Shown: positions 13,954 to 20,437 of the stretch, one piece after another | How positions within the stretch are numbered: position 1 is the first letter of the stretch | Layout: every line of letters starts with the position of its first letter | Assembly (NCBI GenBank): GCA_009787135.1 | Contig: WRGP01000240.1 | Coordinates: 1-20,437 of the forward strand | Source of the DNA: Bacillota bacterium | Lineage (GTDB): Bacteria > Bacillota > Clostridia > Christensenellales > Aristaeellaceae | Length of the DNA stretch: 20,437 bases | Direction of reading: 5' to 3' | Program-made: the position numbers and the translations under genes | Notes under the pieces: generated by a model | The model's database searches: none | Told to the model about the DNA's origin: nothing | What the model saw: only the letters and a program-made list of their open reading frames with translations

Positions 13954-16542
13954 ATGAAAAATAAAGATATTATTGTTATATTCAACCCGCAGGGTTTGAT
14001 GCTTGATACGCAAGAGACATCCGGCAAGGCGTATTTCAATGACGCGCTGCTGGCTGATTTCAAATCAGATCCTTACAAAGCTCTGTTTTATTTTGGTTTT
14101 GAGGACAAGCATCCCGATATGTCAGCCTCGCTGTCCTTTTTGCACGGGGTTTGCCAGCGTTTCATCGGCGGCCTTTCCCATGACCCGGATATAGAAATCA
14201 CCAGAAAAGTCAAAACGCCGGATATAACCGTTTTTTTGGACATGCTTCGCGGCGTCCCGTACGCCGTGGGCGTTGAATATATCAGCACGGGTTGGTTTGC
14301 CGGCCTGTGGGCTGAACTATCCGCCCTGTTTGAAAAGGAAATATCGGCTTGGGACGGAACGGTCGCTTCCTTTCTGACCACACACAACGCGAAGCTGCAT
14401 GTGGTTGGCAGGGTATTTTTCCACCTTGTGGAAAACAAATCCAAAGAATATCCATTTGCTTTTTTAGCGACATATTCCACGCAGGCGGAGCAAAAGGCGG
14501 AGCATGTGCCGCTTAAAAACGCGCTCCTCGAATATAAAGACAGGCAGGATTTGCTTTTGAAGCTGTTGACCACAGTGAGCAAAGCCGCCGCCGGCAGCGA
14601 TTTTATCTCCGAGCTGGTGGAAAGCGGGGAATTGTTCTCCCCTTTATGGTTCAACGTCGATGAAGCGTATACCTTTCTAAAGGAGATTCCCTTTTACGAA
14701 GAATGCGGCATCATGTGCCGTATGCCTGACTGGTGGAAAAAAAGAAGCGGCAGCTTGAAAATGTCCGTTTCCATAGGCGGTAAGGAACCCTCACAAGTGG
14801 GAATGGACGCGCTGATAAGCTGTACGCCCAGTCTTTTTCTGGACGGCGAGAAAATCTCCAGGGAAGAGCTTGAGGCGCTGATGTCGCAAACGGCGGGGCT
14901 GTCCTTCCTGAAGGGCAAATGGATTGAGGTCAACCATGAAAAGCTGAAATCCGTGCTGGAAGCGTATGCGAAAGCCGAATCCATGGGCGATGTTACGTTC
15001 GCGGATGCCATGCGCATGGAACTGGGCATTTCCGAAAGCGGTTTTGCGCGGGACCTGGGCGACGCGGCGGAGATAACAAACGGAGAATGGTTACAGCATA
15101 TCAGAAACAGGCTGATTGACCCCAGTCTGCTGGGCAGCTTGGAGCCTGGCGATGGATTCAAGGCGCGGCTTAGGCATTATCAGCAATCCGGGTTTAACTG
15201 GCTGGCGTCTATGAAAGGCATGGGCTTTGGCGCGCTGTTGGCCGATGACATGGGACTGGGCAAGACCGTACAAATTTTGGCCCTGCTTGAGTACATGCGG
15301 CAAAATGGCGGTTTCAAGTGCCTGCTGATTATTCCCGCGTCTCTGATTGGCAACTGGCAAAAGGAAATTTCCCGTTTCGCCCCCGGCATCAGGTACTCGG
15401 TGCTCCACGCGAAAAACACCGCGCTGAACGACGAATCCGATTTGTTTATCACAACATACGGCATGGCACTCCGTTTGGAACATCTCAAGGCCCGCAAATG
15501 GGACGTCGTCATTCTGGACGAGGCGCAGGCAATCAAAAACCCGGCCGCAGGCCAGACAAAGGCGGTAAAGCAGCTGAACGCCTCGTTCAGGGTCGCCATG
15601 ACCGGCACACCCATTGAGAATAAACTGGGCGATCTGTGGTCGTTGTTTGATTTTCTCAATACGGGCCTGCTGGGTACCGTAAAGGAGTTTTCCAATTATG
15701 CCAAAACCATCAAGGACAGCGGCTCATATACCAGGCTGCGCGGCGTGGTAAGCCCGTTCATACTCAGGCGCCTCAAAACCGACAAAGCCATCATCAGCGA
15801 TTTACCCGACAAGATTGAGATCAAGGCGTATACCGCCCTTACCAGCAAGCAGGCGCTGCTGTACCAGCGGCTGACCGAAGAGTTGAAGCACAAGCTGGAA
15901 ACCACCGAAGGAATCCAGCGCAAAGGCATCGTGCTGGCGGCGATCATGAAATTCAAGCAGATATGCAATCATTCCGACCAGTATTTGGGGCAGTCCGCTT
16001 ATAAAAAATCCGGAAGCGGCAAATTTGAGAAATTGCAGGAAATCTGTGAAACCATCTATGAAAAACGTGAACGGGTGCTTATTTTTACGCAGTTCAAAGA
16101 AATGACGAAGCCTCTCGCCGAATTTTTGGGCACTGTGTTCGAGCGCGAGGGGCTTACGCTGCACGGCGGTACAGAGGTCGCAAAACGCGCCGAGCTGGTG
16201 GACCGCTTCAACGGCGCGGAATATGTGCCGTTTATGGTGCTGTCCCTGAAAGCCGGGGGCGTGGGGCTCAACCTGACTTCCGCCAACCATGTGATTCATT
16301 TTGACCGCTGGTGGAATCCCGCCGTGGAGAACCAGGCCACCGACCGCGCCTTCCGCATCGGACAGAACAAAAATGTAATGGTGCATAAATTCATAACGGC
16401 CGGTACCATTGAGGAAAAAATCGACGTGATGATAGAGGAAAAGCAAAAGCTGTCCGGCGATATCATCGCCGCATCCGGCGAAAACTGGATCACCGAAATG
16501 AGCAATGACGAGCTTATGAAGCTATTCGCGTTGGAGGGTTGA
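13954..16542 (+). CDS. SNF2-family ATPase/helicase-like protein (YwqA-like)
   Basis: An 862-residue SWI2/SNF2 superfamily-2 ATPase. The N-terminal half (about 1-410) resembles the bacterial SNF2-associated domain and includes LSFLKGKWIEVNHEKL. The motor: LRHYQQSGFNWLASM, Walker A DDMGLGKT (431-438, Lys437), DEAQ box (522-525), MTGTPIENKLGDLWSLFDFL, and in the C-terminal lobe LIFTQFKEM, LKAGGVGLNLTSANHVIHFDRWWNPAVENQ and motif VI QATDRAFRIGQ (794-804). Such proteins translocate on double-stranded DNA to remodel bound protein and have no classical unwinding. Start ATG 13954 has only a weak Shine-Dalgarno, but no better in-frame start exists upstream. The stop is three bases before the SWIM gene. 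The 5' part is visibly less GC-rich than the genes on either side. The pair resembles ywqA-ywqB of Bacillus subtilis. The exact role is unknown. Confidence 0.93.
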   Translation: MKNKDIIVIFNPQGLMLDTQETSGKAYFNDALLADFKSDPYKALFYFGFEDKHPDMSASLSFLHGVCQRFIGGLSHDPDIEITRKVKTPDITVFLDMLRGVPYAVGVEYISTGWFAGLWAELSALFEKEISAWDGTVASFLTTHNAKLHVVGRVFFHLVENKSKEYPFAFLATYSTQAEQKAEHVPLKNALLEYKDRQDLLLKLLTTVSKAAAGSDFISELVESGELFSPLWFNVDEAYTFLKEIPFYEECGIMCRMPDWWKKRSGSLKMSVSIGGKEPSQVGMDALISCTPSLFLDGEKISREELEALMSQTAGLSFLKGKWIEVNHEKLKSVLEAYAKAESMGDVTFADAMRMELGISESGFARDLGDAAEITNGEWLQHIRNRLIDPSLLGSLEPGDGFKARLRHYQQSGFNWLASMKGMGFGALLADDMGLGKTVQILALLEYMRQNGGFKCLLIIPASLIGNWQKEISRFAPGIRYSVLHAKNTALNDESDLFITTYGMALRLEHLKARKWDVVILDEAQAIKNPAAGQTKAVKQLNASFRVAMTGTPIENKLGDLWSLFDFLNTGLLGTVKEFSNYAKTIKDSGSYTRLRGVVSPFILRRLKTDKAIISDLPDKIEIKAYTALTSKQALLYQRLTEELKHKLETTEGIQRKGIVLAAIMKFKQICNHSDQYLGQSAYKKSGSGKFEKLQEICETIYEKRERVLIFTQFKEMTKPLAEFLGTVFEREGLTLHGGTEVAKRAELVDRFNGAEYVPFMVLSLKAGGVGLNLTSANHVIHFDRWWNPAVENQATDRAFRIGQNKNVMVHKFITAGTIEEKIDVMIEEKQKLSGDIIAASGENWITEMSNDELMKLFALEG

Positions 16543-16545
16543 GCT

Positions 16546-17256
16546 GTGTGGGGGTATTATGAGTATGTGCCCGTGGCGCAAAAAAAGGCGAACGCGCAAA
16601 GGGCGCTGGCAAAACTGAAAAAGAAAAACCCCGGCGTCTGCCCCGTGGTAATAACCGGGAACAAAATCGCCAAAACCTGGTGGGGCGGCGCGTGGAACAA
16701 GAATCTGGAATCTTATGCCGATTACTCGAACCGGATAGGGCGCGGCCGCTCGTATGTCAAAAACGGTTTTGTGCTGGATCTTAAGATAGAAGCCGAAACC
16801 GTAACCGCGATTGTCGCCGGCAGCGGGCGAAACCCTTATCATGTAAAAATATCTATAAACGCGCTTTCAAAGACAAAATGGCTGAAGATCACGAACCTAT
16901 GCGGGCGGAGTATCGAGGGCATCGACCAGCTTGCGCAGGGAAAATTTCCCAAGGAACTGGAAACGCTTTTCACGCAAAAGGGCGAAGGGCTGTTTCCCTC
17001 GCCTGAAGAAATAAAGTTTTCATGCGACTGCCCCGACTGGGCCTCTATGTGCAAGCACGTGGCCGCCGCCCTATATGGCGTAGGCGCGCGGCTTGATGAG
17101 GACCCGACATTTTTCTTCAAGCTCAGGAACATTGAGATTGAGGCGCTGATCAAGAAATCCATTGAGGAAAAGATGGAGAACATGCTGAAAAACTCCGGGA
17201 AGAAATCGAAGCGCGTCATTAAGGACGCGGATTTGGGCGAGTTGTTTGGCATATGA
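16546..17256 (+). CDS. SWIM zinc-finger protein, partner of the SNF2 ATPase
   Basis: A 236-residue protein. Start GTG 16546, with GGAGGG seven bases upstream inside the end of the SNF2 gene and only three bases after its stop, so the two are surely co-translated. The N-terminal half carries KTWWGGAWNKNLESYADYSNR, GRGRSYVKNG and VLDLKIEAETVTAIVAGS, typical of short bacterial SWIM proteins encoded beside SNF2 helicases. The SWIM zinc ligands are C160, C162, C169 and H171 (CDC, then CKH), followed by the helix VAAALYGVG. The C-terminus is Lys-rich. SWIM domains bind DNA or protein. This protein probably assists or targets the neighbouring ATPase, which is inferred from the fixed pairing. Confidence 0.92.
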   Translation: MWGYYEYVPVAQKKANAQRALAKLKKKNPGVCPVVITGNKIAKTWWGGAWNKNLESYADYSNRIGRGRSYVKNGFVLDLKIEAETVTAIVAGSGRNPYHVKISINALSKTKWLKITNLCGRSIEGIDQLAQGKFPKELETLFTQKGEGLFPSPEEIKFSCDCPDWASMCKHVAAALYGVGARLDEDPTFFFKLRNIEIEALIKKSIEEKMENMLKNSGKKSKRVIKDADLGELFGI

Positions 17257-17271
17257 AAAGGGTTCCTTCCG

Positions 17272-17303
17272 CCCACCGCATGAACCGCGGTTCATGCGGT
17301 GGG
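17272..17303. terminator. 32-bp perfect palindrome between convergent SWIM and dnaX genes
   Basis: CCCACCGCATGAACCG is followed directly by its exact reverse complement. As RNA it would form a 13-14 bp stem on either strand. It covers the last codons and the TGA stop (17294-17292) of dnaX and lies 16 bases after the SWIM stop. It is well placed to end both convergent transcripts, but neither strand has a clean U-tract immediately after it. It may therefore act as a bidirectional 3'-end block without being a standard intrinsic terminator. Confidence 0.55.
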
Positions 17304-18959
17304 ATCATCCACCACCTCAACATGCTCCCGCCCAAAGGTGTCAAACACGCTCTGCATCAGGCTTTTCTGCCGGGGGGTGGCCGCCTTTGATTCAGACTCC
17401 ACCTCCAGCGTAAGCGTCATGGGCCTGCCTGCGGCCTCGGTGAGCATGGCCTCGATCTTCTCCTGCCTGCCTGCCTGGCGGATCATGTTCAGATAAATCT
17501 CACCCTCTTTAGGGTACAGGATGCGCGCGGTGCCGTTCTCAATGCCGGCAAACCGCCCTTTCGTCACCGGCGCGTATAGGTACGGCTCCTTTTTGATCAG
17601 CCTCAGCGCCTTGTCCCAGACGCTTTTCTCCAGCGGCGGCGCGGACGCGGCTTCCTTTTTTTCATCGGATACGGCAGGCGCTGTTTGGATTTCTTCTTTT
17701 ATTATAGCGGATGTGTCGGGCGCGGCATACGCGGCGGATGGCGCTTCCATCCCTTTGAGGGGCATATCCGCCGGCGCGGCCTTAGCTTCCCCCCGGTTCG
17801 CTTCCCCCCGCTCCAGCCTCTTCTCCACCAACTCCATACGGGACGCCAGCGCTTCCAGCCGCAGCGATTCCTCTGGCAAACACGCGCGCACCGCCGCCAA
17901 TTCCAGCACCACGCGCGGCTGGCCGGACCATTTCATGTCGCTTTCCGCGTTTAGAAACAGGTCGAGCATGAAAAGCAGCCGCGCGCGCGTAACGCGCTCG
18001 GCCTGGCCGATCATCAGCGCCGCGTCTTCCTCCGTCGTCTCAAGCAAGCCGGCCAACGCTTCCGCGCAGGTCTGCGCCAGCATCAGGCCGCGCAAATGCT
18101 GCGACACGTCGCGGCTGAACACGTGCGGCTCCTGCCCGGCGCGTATCAGGGTGTCGATATCCATGACGGCCCGCGCGGCGTCGCCGTCCAGCAGGTGATC
18201 GGCAAAGCGGAACAGAAAACCCCGATCCGCCGCGCCCAGCACCTCGCGCACAAGGCCCAAGTCCGCCGAACCGCCGCCAAAGGAGATGCACATGTCCATC
18301 AGGCTGATGGCATCACGCATACCGCCCTCCGCGGCTTGCGCGATCAGCGCGAGCGCGTCCGGCGAGACATCGGCGTGCTCCCCCTCCGCGATCTTCCGCA
18401 GCCGCCCGATAATATCCCGCAGGGGGATGCGGCGGAAATCATAGCGCTGACAGCGCGAGAGCACGGTAGCGGGCAGGCGCCGCGGCTCGGTTGTCGCCAA
18501 AATGAACAGCGCGTGGCCGGGCGGCTCCTCCAGCGTTTTGAGCAGGGCGTTGAACGCGCCTGTGGAGAGCATGTGCACCTCGTCGATGATATACACACGG
18601 TAACGCCCGTGCTGCGGGGGATACTTCACCTTCTCGCGCAAATCGCGGATCTCATCCACGCCGTTGTTGGATGCGGCGTCAATCTCCACGATGTCCAGGC
18701 TGTTTTCCGCCTCCAGGGCGCGGCAGGCCGCGCACACGCCGCAGGGGTCGCCGTCCTTGGGCGAAACGCAGTTGACCGCGCGGGCAAAAATCTTGGCCGA
18801 GGATGTCTTGCCCGTGCCCCTGCTGCCGCAAAACAAATAGGCATGCGCCACACGCCCCGACGACACCTGGTTTTTCAGCGTCGTAACAATGGCGTCTTGG
18901 CCGACCACATCAGAAAACGTCGCGGGACGCCACGTGCGGTAAAGCGCCTGCGTTGCCAT
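17292..18959 (-). CDS. dnaX: DNA polymerase III subunit gamma/tau
   Basis: A 555-residue clamp-loader ATPase of the replicative polymerase. Start ATG 18959, with GGAGGG five bases upstream; the longer open frame to 19205 crosses the promoter and is rejected. N-terminus MATQALYRTWRPATFSDVVGQ, Walker A GSRGTGKT (45-52), zinc-binding cysteines 64, 73, 76 and 79, Walker B DEVH (126-129), sensor 1 LATTEP and the SRC motif (168-170). The domain III collar runs to about residue 370. It is followed by an Ala/Glu/Lys-rich linker and a short C-terminal domain (about 450-555, WDKALRLIKKEPYLYAPV) much like the tau tail of Firmicutes. The usual neighbours ybaB and recR do not follow; instead the gene converges on the SWIM gene across a palindrome. 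I see no obvious slippery run for a separate gamma product. Confidence 0.97.
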   Translation of the reverse strand: MATQALYRTWRPATFSDVVGQDAIVTTLKNQVSSGRVAHAYLFCGSRGTGKTSSAKIFARAVNCVSPKDGDPCGVCAACRALEAENSLDIVEIDAASNNGVDEIRDLREKVKYPPQHGRYRVYIIDEVHMLSTGAFNALLKTLEEPPGHALFILATTEPRRLPATVLSRCQRYDFRRIPLRDIIGRLRKIAEGEHADVSPDALALIAQAAEGGMRDAISLMDMCISFGGGSADLGLVREVLGAADRGFLFRFADHLLDGDAARAVMDIDTLIRAGQEPHVFSRDVSQHLRGLMLAQTCAEALAGLLETTEEDAALMIGQAERVTRARLLFMLDLFLNAESDMKWSGQPRVVLELAAVRACLPEESLRLEALASRMELVEKRLERGEANRGEAKAAPADMPLKGMEAPSAAYAAPDTSAIIKEEIQTAPAVSDEKKEAASAPPLEKSVWDKALRLIKKEPYLYAPVTKGRFAGIENGTARILYPKEGEIYLNMIRQAGRQEKIEAMLTEAAGRPMTLTLEVESESKAATPRQKSLMQSVFDTFGREHVEVVDDPTA

Positions 18960-18984
18960 GCAATCCCTCCGTTTCAACGGGAGT

Positions 18985-19013
18985 ATTATCCCACACAAAA
19001 ACGGGTTTTGCAA
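18985..19013 (-). promoter_or_regulatory. Promoter of dnaX
   Basis: TTGCAA (19013-19008), a 17-base spacer and GATAAT (18990-18985) are read on the minus strand, about 25 bases upstream of the dnaX start. The divergent promoter for the secreted hydrolase starts 14 bases further on. Confidence 0.65.
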
Positions 19014-19026
19014 CGATAGCGTTGAA

Positions 19027-19055
19027 TTGACGCGCTTACGCGCAAATGCTATACT
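19027..19055 (+). promoter_or_regulatory. Promoter of the secreted hydrolase gene
   Basis: TTGACG (19027-19032), a 17-base spacer and TATACT (19050-19055), followed by AAGGAGG (19075-19081) and ATG 19089. This is a near-consensus sigma-A promoter with a correctly placed ribosome binding site, so it also supports the start codon choice. Confidence 0.75.
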
Positions 19056-19088
19056 GCGTGATGATGAAAACAGTAAGGAGGCAACCCC

Positions 19089-20344
19089 ATGAAACGCGCC
19101 ATTTCCTTGACTTTGGCCCTTCTGCTGGTATGGCCCGCCTTGGCGCTCGCGCAGGAAACGGATCGCATCCAGCTTGCGCAGGACATCATCACCCGCCTTT
19201 TCCAAGGGGAAACGACGGTATCTATGAACTGTTTACGCCTGAAATGAAAGAGATCCTCCCGGCGGAGGATTTCGCGGCCTTGCCCGGGCAGCTTGCCGCG
19301 GCCTACGGCGCGTTTGAGGGTTTGGGCCAGGCGCATGTGATAGGCCCCGCCGTGATCATGCAAGCGAAGCTGGCACAGGCCAATGTGCTATTTCAGCTGG
19401 TCATAGATGATAACGGCACACTGCAAGGGATTGGCCTCCGGCCGGTGGAGGAAAAGGCCTTCACCCTCGCGAAAAATGAGGAAGAGGTCGTTGTGGGGCC
19501 GTATCAACTGCCGGGCATATTGACCATGCCGGAGGGGGACAAGCTGCCCGCCGTGGTGCTGGTGCATGGCTCCGGCCCCAATGACCGCGATGAAACCGCC
19601 GGCGGCTCGGCCATCTTCCGCGACCTGGCGCAGGGCCTGTCCAGCCATGGTATCGCGGTGCTGCGCTATGATAAGCGGTCGTATCAAATGGACCGGGGCC
19701 TATTTATCTTGCCGGCTGAGGAATACGAAAAAATGACCATGACCCAGGACACCATTGAGGACGCGGTGGCGGCCGTGAACCTCCTGAAAGCGGATCCCCG
19801 TATCGATCCGGACCGCGTATTCGTCATAGGTCACAGCCAAGGCGCGATATTGGCCGGCCGTATCCAAGAGGAGGCGAACGCAAGCGGGCTGGTGCTGCTC
19901 GCCGGCACCATGCGGCCCTTGTGGCAGGTAGTTCTGGAGCAGCTGGAGGCGGTAGATTATGAGGCGTTAGGGTTGGATCAAGAAATCATCGCGGGCGAAA
20001 TTGCGCTGGCGCGGGCGATCCCCAATATGACGGAGGCGGAGACGTATGGGCTCACCTCGACGACCATAGCCCCATACCTCCTCTGGGAAGCGGCCCAACA
20101 CGACCTGAAGGCGGTGTATGACGCCTGTGACGCGCCCATGCTGATCCTGCAGGGAACGGAGGACAAGAATGTTTTCCCGGACAGGGATTACCCCCTGTGG
20201 GAAGCGTTTGCCAAAGATCATCCGGAGAAGGATATTGAGCTGCACCTATACGAAGGGCTGGACCATCACTTTACGCGGGGAGATGAGGTTGTCTTCTCCG
20301 GGGAAGCGCTTGCGGATATCATCGCGTGGATTCTCGTGCGCTAA
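19089..20344 (+). pseudogene. Secreted DUF3887-like + alpha/beta hydrolase, frameshifted
   Basis: ATG 19089 (AAGGAGG, 7-base spacer) opens a perfect signal peptide, MKRAISLTLALLLVWPALALA, then QETDRIQLAQDIITRLFQGE. That frame stops at TGA 19245-19247. The rest of the protein continues in the -1 frame from about 19205 (NDGIYELFTPEMKEILPAEDF) to 20344. The two parts join naturally if one base is missing in the GGGGAAA run near 19207-19213. The first part of the body (to about 19480) looks like a DUF3887 domain (growth of 'iYelFtpemk'). The remainder is an alpha/beta hydrolase: LVHGSGPNDRDE, GHSQGA with the nucleophile Ser codon at 19835, Asp at 20162 (GTEDKNVF) and His at 20264 (GLDHHF). Intact members are exported serine hydrolases of unclear substrate. 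This is either a true recent lesion or a one-base sequence error. Confidence 0.78.
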
Positions 20345-20437
20345 ACCGCGCACGAATCGCGGGGGCGCGCTTTACCCCCCCCTTCCAAACCCTTTACAGC
20401 AAAGCACCCCCGATACACCCGAGAGGAGATTGACGAT
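20345..20437 (+). other. Right-edge intergenic segment with a Shine-Dalgarno for a gene beyond the window
   Basis: The final bases contain AGGAG (20424-20428) followed seven bases later by AT at the window edge (20436-20437). An ATG whose G lies just outside would be ideally spaced. The rest is GC-rich and shows a 7-bp stem over the hydrolase stop codon (20335-20354) without a U-tract. No other feature is supported. Confidence 0.35.

Noticed and set aside
13764..14063. N-terminal extension of the alpha/beta hydrolase
   Set aside because: It runs through the two divergent promoters and into the SNF2 gene; ATG 13763 has AAGGAGG at ideal distance.
18960..19205. N-terminal extension of dnaX
   Set aside because: It crosses the dnaX promoter and the divergent gene's promoter; ATG 18959 has a good RBS and gives the conserved start.
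19201..19214. Programmed -1 ribosomal frameshifting for the hydrolase
   Set aside because: No heptamer of X XXY YYZ type is in the correct phase; GGG GAA ACG does not allow re-pairing of both tRNAs, so a simple one-base lesion is more likely.
20335..20354. Seven-bp stem over the hydrolase stop codon as a terminator
   Set aside because: The stem is short and no U-tract follows.

Overview
The window looks like a chromosomal segment from a fairly GC-rich Firmicute, most likely a gut-type Clostridium relative. The supporting signs are a T-box leader in front of pheST, a DacF-type D-alanyl-D-alanine carboxypeptidase, GerMN (spore germination/sporulation) lipoproteins, strong AGGAGG ribosome binding sites and a ComEC competence protein. 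The taxon is inferred from gene content only. I see no tRNA or rRNA gene, CRISPR array, transposase or integrase.

Region 1 (1-7071, minus strand) reads as one long transcription unit. A good sigma-A promoter (7042-7071) drives an OmpR-family response regulator. A membrane histidine kinase, two consecutive GerMN-domain lipoproteins, a soluble P-type-ATPase-like protein without its catalytic motifs, and the 5' part of comEC follow. Spacing is tight: 1-base overlap between the two GerMN genes, 11 bases to the ATPase-like gene and 48 bases to comEC. The kinase-to-GerMN gap is longer (126 bases) and holds a large hairpin. A regulator, a kinase and GerMN lipoproteins in a row resembles actinobacterial mtrA-mtrB-lpqB. 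The ATPase-like pseudoenzyme is the most novel-looking gene.

Region 2 (7072-9021): divergent from that operon is a secreted and membrane-anchored D,D-carboxypeptidase, which suggests a cell-wall theme. It converges on, and overlaps by 8 bases, the 3' remnant of a MATE-type transporter. The remnant stops at a short segment containing a perfect 16-bp inverted repeat next to pheT.

Region 3 (9022-12804, minus): the phenylalanyl-tRNA synthetase operon pheS-pheT, with promoter, T-box riboswitch (specifier UUC, UGGU acceptor-binding bulge) and terminator.

Region 4 (12872-17303): an alpha/beta hydrolase (minus) with its own terminator and promoter, divergent from a two-gene cassette on the plus strand. 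The cassette encodes a SNF2-family ATPase and a SWIM zinc-finger protein and looks less GC-rich than its surroundings. The hydrolase and pheS promoters share a nearly identical core.

Region 5 (17272-20437): dnaX (minus), convergent with the SWIM gene across a 32-bp perfect palindrome that covers the dnaX stop codon. Divergent from dnaX is a secreted DUF3887-like/alpha-beta hydrolase gene with an apparent one-base frameshift just after its signal-peptide region. A Shine-Dalgarno at the right edge suggests that another gene starts just beyond the window.
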